DNA of 64,000 nt, taken from NCBI GenBank assembly GCA_963729075.1, contig CAVSMU010000018.1:62001-126000 (forward strand). The letters are read 5' to 3'. The position numbers and the translations under genes are program-made. The notes beneath the pieces were generated by a model. The model saw only the letters and a program-made list of their open reading frames with translations. It made no database searches and was not told the origin of the DNA. Positions 25,187 to 32,853 of the stretch are shown here, one piece after another; position 1 is the first letter of the stretch; every line of letters begins with the position of its first letter. The DNA is from WHSW01 sp963729075 (GTDB taxonomy: Bacteria; Actinomycetota; Thermoleophilia; Solirubrobacterales; 70-9).

Positions 25187-25980
25187 GCCGCTCCCCCCAC
25201 CTCGGCGCAGAAGTCGCGGATCGCCCGGTTGAAGGCAGCGGGCTGCTCCATGTTGCTCACGTGCCCGGCGCCCGGGATGACCACCAGGCGGGCGCCCGGG
25301 ATGTTCTCGCGCAGCTGGTCGGCGACGTGCAGCGGCGAGCGGATGTCGGACTCACCCCAGATCAGCAGGGTGGGGACCTCGATCTGCGAAAGGAGCTCGC
25401 GCCGGTCGTCGCCGGCCAGCGCCAGCGAGGTGCTTCGCACGCTGCCCGCCCGTGCGTCGGCCATGATCGCGTCGAGCTCGGCGACGACGCCGGCGGGGGG
25501 ATGCTCGCCGAAGAGCCCGTGGAGGGCTGCCGCGAAATCCTCCTCCGGGACACTGGTCTGCTCGAGGATCGTGACGACGCGGCGTGCGCCCTCCGCCTTG
25601 GAGAGCGAGCCCTTCCAGCCCGCGTAGGTGCCGGCGAGGATCAGCGAGGCGACCGCGGCGGGGTGGCGGCGATAGAGCTCCTGCGCCAGGACCCCGCCCC
25701 ACGAGAGCCCGGCGACGTGCGCGGGGCCGAGGCCGAGCGCGGCGAGGAACGCCGCCAGCGCATCGGCGTACCGCGCGAGGCCGAAATCCTCCGGCGGGTC
25801 CGACGAGCCACCGGCGCCGGGCTCGTCCCATGCGACGACCGTGAACCCGTCGGCCAGCTCGTCGAGCTGGGTCCGCCACACCCTGCTGTCCGCCGCCGTG
25901 CCGTGGAGGAAGACGATCGGCGGCCCGTCACCGGAGCGCCGGTATGCGATCTCGAGGCCGCCGACCTCAATCGTTTCCAT
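25183..25980 (-). CDS. Alpha/beta-fold hydrolase
   Basis: 265 residues from the ATG at 25978-25980; an ATG seven codons earlier is possible. It has the alpha/beta hydrolase layout: oxyanion region FLHGTAAD, nucleophile Ser in GLSWGG, Asp in WGESDIRSP and His in PGAGHVSNMEQP. It resembles 3-oxoadipate enol-lactonase or haloperoxidase-type enzymes. The gene follows, and overlaps by 14 bases, a small gene with a cyclase-leader-like sequence. Both diverge from the decarboxylase across an operator-like palindrome. The substrate is unknown. Confidence 0.88.
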   Translation of the reverse strand: METIEVGGLEIAYRRSGDGPPIVFLHGTAADSRVWRTQLDELADGFTVVAWDEPGAGGSSDPPEDFGLARYADALAAFLAALGLGPAHVAGLSWGGVLAQELYRRHPAAVASLILAGTYAGWKGSLSKAEGARRVVTILEQTSVPEEDFAAALHGLFGEHPPAGVVAELDAIMADARAGSVRSTSLALAGDDRRELLSQIEVPTLLIWGESDIRSPLHVADQLRENIPGARLVVIPGAGHVSNMEQPAAFNRAIRDFCAEVGGAA

Positions 25981-26248
25981 CGGCTCCCCCGCCGACGGCA
26001 ACCGCCTCCCACACCTGGAGTGCCGAGAGGCCCGCCTCCTTGAGAATCCCGGGGCGCTCGGAGGCGAGCTCGCCCCGCCGGCGGGCCATGATCTGCCGTG
26101 GCTCGGAGCCGACCGTCGAGAGCCGATCGCCGAAGCGGCTGTCGCCCGGGAGCAGCTCCCGCGCCATCTTCATGGCGCTGACCAACCTCGGGCCGATCGC
26201 GCTCTCGTCCTCGGATCCCCCGCCGTCGCTGTGCTCGGCGTTCCCCAC
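25967..26248 (-). CDS. Small protein resembling the N-terminal leader of adenylate/guanylate cyclases
   Basis: 93 residues from a GTG at 26246-26248. The segment GDSRFGDRLSTVGSEPRQIM, followed by ERPGILKEAGLSALQVWEAV, strongly recalls the conserved leader found before class III cyclase domains in Thermoleophilia. Here it stops shortly after VWEAV, and no cyclase catalytic domain follows in any frame; the alpha/beta hydrolase starts inside its last codons. It is either a truncated remnant or a stand-alone form of that helical domain. The match is from memory and needs a profile search. Confidence 0.6.
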   Translation of the reverse strand: MGNAEHSDGGGSEDESAIGPRLVSAMKMARELLPGDSRFGDRLSTVGSEPRQIMARRRGELASERPGILKEAGLSALQVWEAVAVGGGADGND

Positions 26249-26276
26249 GTCTGGATTACACCACCTACGAGCGAAC

Positions 26277-26298
26277 CGTTACACCAGACGGTGTAACG
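26277..26298. promoter_or_regulatory. 22-bp operator-like palindrome in a divergent promoter
   Basis: CGTTACACC-AGAC-GGTGTAACG is a perfect 9+4+9 inverted repeat between the leftward small-gene/hydrolase pair and the rightward decarboxylase. A third half-site, ATTACACC (26255-26262), lies one 23-bp step upstream. This is typical of TetR-type binding, but no TetR gene is in the window. Confidence 0.65.
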
Positions 26299-26341
26299 AT
26301 CGCATGACGAGGACCGTGCCGGTAATCCATAGAGTGAGCGC

Positions 26342-27940
26342 GTGATCACCGTTCGCGAGGCCTCGTTCGAGCTCTTTCGCGCTCACGGGATGACGACCAT
26401 GTTCGGCAACCCCGGCTCGACCGAGCTTCCGATGCTGTCGGGCTGGCCCGACGACTTCACCTACGTCCTCGGGCTGCAGGAGGCGGTCGTCGTCGGCATG
26501 GCCGACGGATACGCCCAGGCGAGCGGGCGCCCCACCCTCGTCAATCTCCACACCGCCCCGGGCGTGGGTAACGCGATGGGCGCGATCTTCAACGCGCAGG
26601 CAAACCACTCCCCGCTCGTGATCACCGCCGGCCAGCAGGTGCGCGCCGCGATCACGATGCAGGCCAACCTGACCAATCGCGACGCGATCCGGATGACCCA
26701 TCCGCTGGTCAAGTGGAGCTACGAGCCGCCGCGCGCCGAGGACGTCCCCCATGCGCTCGCCCGCGCGACCCATCTGGCGACGCTGCCCCCCAAGGGACCG
26801 ACGTTCGTCTCCGTGCCGATGGACGACTGGGAGGCCGAGGTGCCCGAGGACTACGCGCGGGCGGCGATCGCGCGGCGCACCGACGGCCGCACGGTGGCCG
26901 ACCCGGCGACGATCGAGGCGCTCGCGCGGCGCCTGGAGGCCGCCTCCGCCCCGGTCCTCGTCGCCGGCCCCGACGTCGACGCCGGCGGCGGCTGGGACGC
27001 CGCCGTGGCGCTGGCCGAGCGCCAGCGACTCCCGGTGTTCGCGATCCCGGCACCGGGCGGCGGCAGGCTCGGGTTCCCGGAGGGCCACCCGAACTTCCGC
27101 GGAGTGCTGCCGCCGGCGATCGGCCCCGTCTCCGAGACCCTCGCCGCGCACGACCTGGTGCTGGTCGCGGGGGCGTCGGTGTTCGCCTACTACCCCTACA
27201 TACCGGGGGCGCTGCTGCCCGAGGGCGCAGAACTGGTGGCGATCACCTCGGACCCCGACGAGGCTGCGCGGGCACCGATGGGCGAGGCGATCGTGGCGGA
27301 CGTCGGCCTCACGCTCGAGCGCCTCGCCGAGGAGGTCGGCGAATCCGATCGCGACCCGGGCGAGTCGCTGCCCGACCCGGTCGGCGGCCCCGAGCAGGAT
27401 CCGATCACGGGCACCGCGGCGATGAACGCGCTTGCCGCCGCCTTTCCCGACGACGGGATCATCGTCCTCGAGGCGCCCTCGGCGACCCTGGCCCTGCGCA
27501 ACCAGCTCCGGATCTCGCGGCCCGGGAGCTACTACTTCTGCGCCGGCGGAGGGCTCGGTTACGGCCTCTCGGCCGCGGTCGGGGTGCAGCTGGCCGAGCC
27601 CGACCGGCCCGTCGTCTGCGTCGTCGGCGAGGGCTCGGTGCAGTACGCGGTCACCGCGTTCTGGAGCGCCGTCGCCCACGACGCCCCCGTCACCTTCCTC
27701 GTCCTGCGCAACGACGAGTACGCGATCCTGAAGTGGTTCTCCGACATCGAGGGCGTCAGCGGCGCGCCGGGGCTCGACCTGCCCGGTCTCGACACCGCGG
27801 CGATCGCGACGGGCTACGGCATCGGTTCGGTGCGCGTCCAGTCGGCGGACGAGCTGCGCGAGGCGCTCGCACGAGCGATTGCCGCGGGCCGGCCGGAGCT
27901 GGTCGAGGCCAGGGTCGCCCCGGGGATGTGGCTGTTCTAG
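26342..27940 (+). CDS. ThDP-dependent decarboxylase, benzoylformate decarboxylase-like
   Basis: A 532-residue three-domain ThDP enzyme. The N-terminal Pyr domain has FGNPGSTELPML, the activating Glu in GLQEAVVVG, and NLHTAPGVGNAMGA, which holds the His typical of benzoylformate decarboxylase. The C-terminal PP domain has GEGSVQYAVTAFWSAV and RNDEYAILK in place of GDG...NN. It most resembles MdlC, which decarboxylates benzoylformate to benzaldehyde. At the site I align with the second catalytic His of the Pseudomonas enzyme (FRYHQYDPG) this protein has FAYYPYIPG, a Tyr, so the substrate may differ. It starts at a GTG at 26342. Confidence 0.85.
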   Translation: MITVREASFELFRAHGMTTMFGNPGSTELPMLSGWPDDFTYVLGLQEAVVVGMADGYAQASGRPTLVNLHTAPGVGNAMGAIFNAQANHSPLVITAGQQVRAAITMQANLTNRDAIRMTHPLVKWSYEPPRAEDVPHALARATHLATLPPKGPTFVSVPMDDWEAEVPEDYARAAIARRTDGRTVADPATIEALARRLEAASAPVLVAGPDVDAGGGWDAAVALAERQRLPVFAIPAPGGGRLGFPEGHPNFRGVLPPAIGPVSETLAAHDLVLVAGASVFAYYPYIPGALLPEGAELVAITSDPDEAARAPMGEAIVADVGLTLERLAEEVGESDRDPGESLPDPVGGPEQDPITGTAAMNALAAAFPDDGIIVLEAPSATLALRNQLRISRPGSYYFCAGGGLGYGLSAAVGVQLAEPDRPVVCVVGEGSVQYAVTAFWSAVAHDAPVTFLVLRNDEYAILKWFSDIEGVSGAPGLDLPGLDTAAIATGYGIGSVRVQSADELREALARAIAAGRPELVEARVAPGMWLF

Positions 27941-27967
27941 TGTCGCGTCCAGCAATGGACGCCCGAA

Positions 27968-28071
27968 TCTGGCGAGCGAAAGCCGAGCATGGCAAGGACG
28001 CAGGGAGTCCAGGTAGCAGCGCTACCTGGACGACCGAGGACGCCGCCAGGCGAAGGCTTGCAGCCGCCAGA
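27968..28071 (+). repeat. Intergenic hairpin element (second repeat family, copy 2)
   Basis: Outer arms TCTGGCG (27968-27974) and CGCCAGA (28065-28071) are complementary. Inside, GCAGGGAG (28000-28007) precedes a perfect 11-bp hairpin GTCCAGGTAGC-AGC-GCTACCTGGAC (28007-28031), followed by CGACCGAGGACG (28031-28042). Flanking motifs match the element at 5264-5346, while the hairpin stem is unrelated. A smaller hairpin GCGTCC...GGACGC lies just upstream at the end of the decarboxylase gene. A terminator between the two genes is another reading, but no T-run follows. Confidence 0.5.
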
Positions 28072-28082
28072 GCGGGTGTGCA

Positions 28083-30980
28083 TTGGTGGACGGGGCACTA
28101 GCGGAACGCGGTCCGGCCAGCGCCGACGCGGCGCCCGAGTGGGTTGCGCGCGGGACGCCGGAGCCGATGCGCTCCGCCCTCAGCTCACTGCTCGGCCCCG
28201 ATCGGGTGCTGACCCGTGCCAGCGACATCGTCCGCTACGCCTCCGACGCGAGCCCCTACCGGCTGTTCCCGAGCGCGGTGGCAATGCCACACGACACGGC
28301 CGACGTCGCCAAGCTGCTCGCCTACGCACGCCGGACCCGGACGCCCCTCACCTTCCGCGCCGCAGGCACGAGCCTCAACGGCCAGGGTCAGTCGGACGGG
28401 ATTCTCGTCGACGTCCGCCGCCACTGGCGCGGGGTCGCGGTCGAGGACGGCGGGGCGCGCGCGAGGGTGCGTCCGGGCACCCTCCTGGGGCACGTCAACC
28501 GGGTGCTGGCCCCGCACGGCTACCGGCTCGGCCCCGACCCCGCCTCCACCGACATCGCCTGCGTCGGCGGCGTGATCGCCAACAACTCCGGCGGGATGCG
28601 CTGCGGCGTGACCCACGACAGCTACCGAACCGTGAGCGCGATGACCTTCGTCCTCCCCTCCGGGACCGTGATCGACACCGAGGCCGCGGACGCCGAGCAG
28701 CGGTTCGCCGAGGCCGAGCCCGAGCTGGCCCGCGGGCTGGTCGAGATCCGTGACGAGATCCGCGCCGACGCCGAGCTCAGCGAGCGCATCCGGCGCAAGT
28801 TCGAGATCAAGAACACGACCGGCTATCGGCTGTGCGCCTTCCTCGACGCCGAGACGCCCGTCCAGATGTTCCGCCGCCTGCTGGTCGGCTCCGAGGGAAC
28901 GCTTGGCTTCGTCGCCGAGGCCGTGTTCGAGACGGTCGCGCAGCCGGCGCGGACGACCTGCGCATGGCTTCACTTCGCCGACATCGACGCGGCGGTGGCC
29001 CCGGTGCGGTCGCTGGTTGCGGCAGGCGCCCGGGCGGTCGAGCTGATGGTTGCCCCGGCCCTGATGGTCGCCAGCCACAACATCCGCGGTACGCCCGAGA
29101 GCTGGCGGGAGCTCGACCCCGCCGCGGCGGCCCTGCTCGTCGAGTTCGGCGGCGCCGACGACGTCGAGCTCGACGCCGGCGAGGTCCGTGCCGCCGATGC
29201 GCTCACCGGTCACGAGCCGATCCGCGAGCCCGAGTTCCATCGCGACGTGGAGACGGTCGAGATGTACTGGCGGGTGCGCGAGGGGATGCACGGCCTGATC
29301 GGAAAGATGCGCCCGCCGGGCACGGCGCTGATCGTCGAGGACGTGTGCGTGCCCCCAGAGCGCATCGCCGAGGGCGCTAGGGACCTGCAGGCGCTGCTCG
29401 GCGAGCACGGGTTCCTCACCGGCGTCGCCGGCCACGCGTCGGCCGGGAACCTTCACTTCATGCTCACCCCGGACTTCGCCAAGGCTGAGGACCTCGAGCG
29501 CTACGACGCGTTCATGGAGAGGCTGATCGAGCTGATCGTGGACAAGTACGACGGCTCGCTCAAGGCCGAGCATGGGACCGGTGTGAACATGGCGCCGTTC
29601 GTCGAGCGGGAGTGGGGCGCGAAGGCGACCGAGCTGATGTGGCGGGTGAAGGCGCTCGCCGATCCCGACGGCGTGCTCGCGCCCGGCGTCGTGCTCAACG
29701 AGGACCAGGGTGTCCACCTGCGCAACCTGAAGACGACCCCCGCGATCGAGGAGGAGGCGACCACCTGCGTCGAATGCGGCTTCTGCGAGCCGGTCTGCCC
29801 CAGTCGCGACTTGACGACCACGCCGCGCCAGCGGATCGTCCTGCGTCGCGAGATCGCGCGCCAGCCCGAGGGGTCGGCTGTGCAGCGGGCGCTTCTGGAG
29901 GAGTTCGACTACGACGCGCTCGAGACCTGTGCCGCCGACGGCACCTGCGTGCTCACCTGCCCGGTCGGGATCGACACCGGCCGGCTGGTCAAGCGCCTGC
30001 GGGCGGACCGTCACTCGCCGCGGGCCGAGCGGGTGGCGCTGCGCCTTGCCGGGCGCTGGGCATCAGTCGAGCGCGCGGCGCGCGCCGGCCTGCGGGCCGG
30101 GGGCGGCCTGGGAGCGGCCCCGATGCGCGGCGTGACGCGCGCGGCGCGCAGGGCGCTCGGCGACGAGCTCGTACCGCAATGGCCCCCCAACATGCCGAAG
30201 CCCGCGCCGGCCAGGCTGCCGCCCACCGCGCGCGACGGCGCCGCCGCGGTCTATCTGCCCGCCTGCGTCAACCGGATCTTCGGGCGCGCCCGCAACGGCG
30301 ACGGGGAGCGGCCGAGCCTGCCCGAGGCGATGGTGGCCGTCTCGGAGCGAGCCGGGCTGGCGCTCTGGATCCCGGACGACGTCGACGGATACTGCTGCGC
30401 CACCCCCTGGTCGTCGAAGGGCTATGCCGCGGGCGCGCGCCGGATGGCCAACCATACGGTCAGCGCGCTTTGGCGCTGGAGCGACAGCGGCGAGCTGCCG
30501 ATCGTCTGCGATGCGACGTCGTGCACGCTCGGCCTCGCCACCGACGCGGTGCCGCTGCTGAGCGAGGTCAACGCAGAGCGCCACGCCTCGCTGCGGATCG
30601 TGGACTCGATCGCCTGGGCGCGCGAGCGGCTCCTGCCGCGACTGAGGCCCAAGCGCAGGCTCGCCACCGCCACCCTGCACCCGCCCTGCGCGAGCAAGCA
30701 CCTGGAGCTCGACGGCGATCTCGTCGCGATCGCCCGCGAGCTCGCCGAGGAGGTGGTCGTCCCGGTGACCACGACGTGCTGCGGCTTCGCCGGCGACCGC
30801 GGCCTGCTGCACCCCGAGCTGTCGCTCGCCGCCACGCGCGACGAGGCCGGCGAGCTCGCCGGGCGCACGTTCGACGCCGCCTTCTGCTCCAACCGGACCT
30901 GCGAGATCGGGCTGGAGCAGGGAACCGGCAGGACCTACGAGTCGTTCGTCTTCGCGCTCGAGGAGCTCACGCGGCCCTGA
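28083..30980 (+). CDS. FAD-binding and Fe-S 2-hydroxyacid dehydrogenase (YdiJ/D-LDH type)
   Basis: A 965-residue fusion. The N-terminal FAD-binding PCMH-type domain contains FRAAGTSLNGQGQ and GGVIANNSGGMRCG. The FAD-linked oxidase C-terminal domain has ASAGNLHFM and the KAEHGTGVNMAPF stretch. Two ferredoxin-type Cys clusters follow (CVECGFCEPVCP and CAADGTCVLTCPVGI), then a CCG-type redox domain (GYCCATPW, TTTCCGFAGDRG). Such enzymes oxidise D-lactate or another 2-hydroxyacid and pass electrons on. With the preceding decarboxylase, a 2-hydroxyacid to 2-oxoacid to aldehyde route is conceivable. The start is TTG at 28083 or GTG at 28086. Confidence 0.9.
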   Translation: MVDGALAERGPASADAAPEWVARGTPEPMRSALSSLLGPDRVLTRASDIVRYASDASPYRLFPSAVAMPHDTADVAKLLAYARRTRTPLTFRAAGTSLNGQGQSDGILVDVRRHWRGVAVEDGGARARVRPGTLLGHVNRVLAPHGYRLGPDPASTDIACVGGVIANNSGGMRCGVTHDSYRTVSAMTFVLPSGTVIDTEAADAEQRFAEAEPELARGLVEIRDEIRADAELSERIRRKFEIKNTTGYRLCAFLDAETPVQMFRRLLVGSEGTLGFVAEAVFETVAQPARTTCAWLHFADIDAAVAPVRSLVAAGARAVELMVAPALMVASHNIRGTPESWRELDPAAAALLVEFGGADDVELDAGEVRAADALTGHEPIREPEFHRDVETVEMYWRVREGMHGLIGKMRPPGTALIVEDVCVPPERIAEGARDLQALLGEHGFLTGVAGHASAGNLHFMLTPDFAKAEDLERYDAFMERLIELIVDKYDGSLKAEHGTGVNMAPFVEREWGAKATELMWRVKALADPDGVLAPGVVLNEDQGVHLRNLKTTPAIEEEATTCVECGFCEPVCPSRDLTTTPRQRIVLRREIARQPEGSAVQRALLEEFDYDALETCAADGTCVLTCPVGIDTGRLVKRLRADRHSPRAERVALRLAGRWASVERAARAGLRAGGGLGAAPMRGVTRAARRALGDELVPQWPPNMPKPAPARLPPTARDGAAAVYLPACVNRIFGRARNGDGERPSLPEAMVAVSERAGLALWIPDDVDGYCCATPWSSKGYAAGARRMANHTVSALWRWSDSGELPIVCDATSCTLGLATDAVPLLSEVNAERHASLRIVDSIAWARERLLPRLRPKRRLATATLHPPCASKHLELDGDLVAIARELAEEVVVPVTTTCCGFAGDRGLLHPELSLAATRDEAGELAGRTFDAAFCSNRTCEIGLEQGTGRTYESFVFALEELTRP

Positions 30981-31086
30981 CCTGGGGGCCGGCCCCGATG
31001 TCGCCGAGCATCATGGCGATCAGGGCGAACGCGAAGACGAAGAACACGATCCCGGTCGTGAGCAGGATCTTCTCGGGCCAGCTCAT
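30967..31086 (-). CDS. 39-residue single-pass membrane protein
   Basis: A short frame beginning MSWPEKILLTTGIVFFVFAF with an ATG at 31084-31086. It carries one hydrophobic helix, LLTTGIVFFVFAFALIAMML, and the soluble end GDIGAGPQVRAA. It overlaps the end of the convergent dehydrogenase gene by 14 bases and is 71 bases downstream of the VOC gene. The sequence looks like a genuine small membrane protein rather than a shadow, but no family is recognised. Confidence 0.45.
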   Translation of the reverse strand: MSWPEKILLTTGIVFFVFAFALIAMMLGDIGAGPQVRAA

Positions 31087-31157
31087 GAAGCCCGTGATTC
31101 GGTCGCGTCGCGGTCGCTCCTGCGCCTGCAGCGCCGCTTGCGGCGGTGCCGTCCCGG

Positions 31158-31565
31158 CTACGCCCGGGCGGAGATCTGCTGCACGGCCCAGCCGTTTCCG
31201 TCCGGATCGCTGAAGAAGAAGAAGCCCACGTTGTCGAGCGGATCCGGCTGCGGGGTCGGGCTCTCGCCCATGATCTGGATCTCGGTGACCTCGACCCCGC
31301 GCTCCGCGAGCTGGTCGCGGGCCGCGTTCAGATCCCCGACCACGAGCTGCAGGCCCTTGAGCGAGCCGGGCGCCATGTCCGGAACGATCCCCTCGCCGAT
31401 CACGACCGAGCAGCCCGACCCCGGAGGGGTCAGCTGGACGGCGCGATTCCCGTCGCTGATCTCGGTGTCGTGGTCGACGTTGAAGCCGAGCCGCTGCGCG
31501 TAGAAGTCCTTCGCGCGGTCCACGTCCGCTACCGGCACCACCACCACTTCGAGCGTCCAATCCAT
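31158..31565 (-). CDS. VOC-family (glyoxalase/bleomycin-resistance) protein
   Basis: A 135-residue two-module VOC domain. The first module begins LEVVVVPVADVDRAKDFYAQRLG. The second ends GFFFFSDPDGNGWAVQQ, the usual Asp-Pro-Asp-Gly-Asn turn. Members bind a metal and act on small molecules (glyoxalase I, dioxygenases, resistance proteins). The expected Glu ligands are not clearly complete, so catalysis is uncertain. Downstream is a small hairpin at 31132-31145 (CGCCGC-TT-GCGGCG). Confidence 0.88.
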   Translation of the reverse strand: MDWTLEVVVVPVADVDRAKDFYAQRLGFNVDHDTEISDGNRAVQLTPPGSGCSVVIGEGIVPDMAPGSLKGLQLVVGDLNAARDQLAERGVEVTEIQIMGESPTPQPDPLDNVGFFFFSDPDGNGWAVQQISARA

Positions 31566-31862
31566 CTTCGTTCCTTCGTGTCGGGGCTTTGAACTGAAGA
31601 CCGTCCCGCGTAGTCCAATTCATCGGTCGGCCCCGGCGCCCCCGCGGCCGGCGCGCGACCTGGATGACGCACCTCGAGTTCGACTGGCAGAGCCCCGTCT
31701 GCGCGGCTCGTCGAGATGCTGCGGACGCAGGCGGCACCGCGATCGCGGCGACCCTCGAGACGGTCGGGCCCGCTGGTCATCCGGCGTCACCCGGTGGCCC
31801 GACGCTCGAGACGGACGGGTCGACGAACGCCGGCGGCTTTGAGGCCTCCGCCTCGTCCGGGC
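31566..31862. other. Gene-free interval with an inverted repeat
   Basis: About 300 bases with no convincing gene on either strand. It contains an 8-bp inverted repeat GTCGGGCC / GGCCCGAC (31763-31770 and 31796-31803) and a direct repeat CTCGAGACGG on each side of it. The VOC promoter probably lies near 31566-31620. Nothing else is recognised. Confidence 0.4.
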
Positions 31863-32261
31863 CTACTCCGAGAGCCCGGCGGCCTCGAGGGCGTCCTCAC
31901 GCGTGCGGTAGCCGCGGTGGTGCGTGATCCTGCCATCCCGCACGGTGACCATCCACGCCATCGGGGTGTCGGTCTCGGCGCCGCTCCCGTGGCCTCGAAC
32001 CGCGCAGCCGCCAAGGACGACGACGTTGTCGCCGGCGATCCGGAAGTCATCGCCGTATGGGCGCAGCACGTCCCAGACACTGGAGACCTCCTCGAAGTAG
32101 GCGCGAACGCCCGAGTGCCCTTGATAGCCGCCGCTTTCTACGCGGATTCCGGTGAGCGGGAGGAACTCGATCTCCGGGTCATAGAGATCGAGCAATCCGT
32201 CGATGTCCCAGCGGCCGATCGCCTCGAAGCTGCGGCGCACGATCTCGACGTTCTCCTGCAT
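31863..32261 (-). CDS. SnoaL/NTF2-like protein
   Basis: 132 residues from the ATG at 32259-32261, MQENVEIVRRSFEAIGRWD. It continues LLDLYDPEIEFLPL, a central VRAYFEEVSSVW and the strand MVTVRDGRITHHRGY. This is a small NTF2/SnoaL cone-fold protein; relatives are isomerases, hydratases or ligand binders. It ends REDALEAAGLSE, the same ending as the frameshifted relative at 35.2 kb. Function cannot be assigned. Upstream bases 32306-32321 form the stem CGCCCG-TCTT-CGGGCG. Confidence 0.82.
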   Translation of the reverse strand: MQENVEIVRRSFEAIGRWDIDGLLDLYDPEIEFLPLTGIRVESGGYQGHSGVRAYFEEVSSVWDVLRPYGDDFRIAGDNVVVLGGCAVRGHGSGAETDTPMAWMVTVRDGRITHHRGYRTREDALEAAGLSE

Positions 32262-32458
32262 GGCACGCAGTATCCCGCGCGCGCGCACGCCCCGCCCGCG
32301 CGTTTCGCCCGTCTTCGGGCGTTCTCCGACGAGGCTATCGACCCGATCTACACCCCATGCAAACGCACGCTAGGCCGCCACGTCGCAGCGATCAACCGGG
32401 TGCGGGCCGCCGGGCCGGGACACCGATGGCCGATCCGAACCGGGACCGGCGGGCGAGT

Positions 32459-32731
32459 CTAAAGACCCCTCACCGCGCCGTACTCATCCCGCTGCCAATC
32501 GGCCGTCGCACGCTCCAGCAGTTCCAGCCGAGGCACACCGGTGACTACGCAGTAGGCGTCGAGGATCGCGTCCAGCAGCGGGTCCGACGGCAACGCTCTG
32601 CCGCTCTCAAGGCGGGAAACGGTCGAGTGGCTCGCCCCCGCGCGCTCGGCGATCTCTCGCTGTGTCGCGCCGGCACGCTGGCGCGCGGCACGTAACACCG
32701 GGCCTGCGTGGTGGAGCAGGCGATCAGCCAT
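32459..32731 (-). CDS. XRE-family helix-turn-helix protein
   Basis: 90 residues. The HTH core is QREIAERAGASHSTVSRLESGR (about residues 24-45), followed by a short helical tail with LLDAILDAYCVVTGVPRLELLE. It is a small DNA-binding regulator of Xre/Cro type, sized like an antitoxin or repressor, though no toxin gene is adjacent. It diverges from the frameshifted acetyltransferase, and the intergenic region has inverted GACCTGC sites. Confidence 0.85.
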   Translation of the reverse strand: MADRLLHHAGPVLRAARQRAGATQREIAERAGASHSTVSRLESGRALPSDPLLDAILDAYCVVTGVPRLELLERATADWQRDEYGAVRGL

Positions 32732-32758
32732 GCGTCGATCCTACGCCCGCGACAGTCT

Positions 32759-32788
32759 GACCTGCCAACGCCTCCTGAGGCGCAGGTC
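32759..32788. promoter_or_regulatory. Nested inverted repeat between the XRE gene and the acetyltransferase
   Basis: GACCTGC (32759-32765) and GCAGGTC (32782-32788) flank an inner stem GCCTC-CT-GAGGC (32770-32781). A third GACCTGC lies at 32835-32841, near the acetyltransferase start. It is a candidate operator for the XRE protein. Confidence 0.45.
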
Positions 32789-32853
32789 GGAACGGGCCAG
32801 CGTCGACTTCCCGGATCCAGCTTCGGGGGCGAGAGACCTGCGACCATCGGTCC

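Noticed and set aside
28000..28042. A cyclic-dinucleotide or hammerhead-type RNA motif
   Set aside because: Compared by eye with remembered consensus cores; key residues such as a CUGANGA/GAAA core are absent.
31755..31815. Direct repeat CTCGAGACGG as a transposon footprint
   Set aside because: Only ten bases, with no terminal inverted repeats or transposase between; it may be chance.
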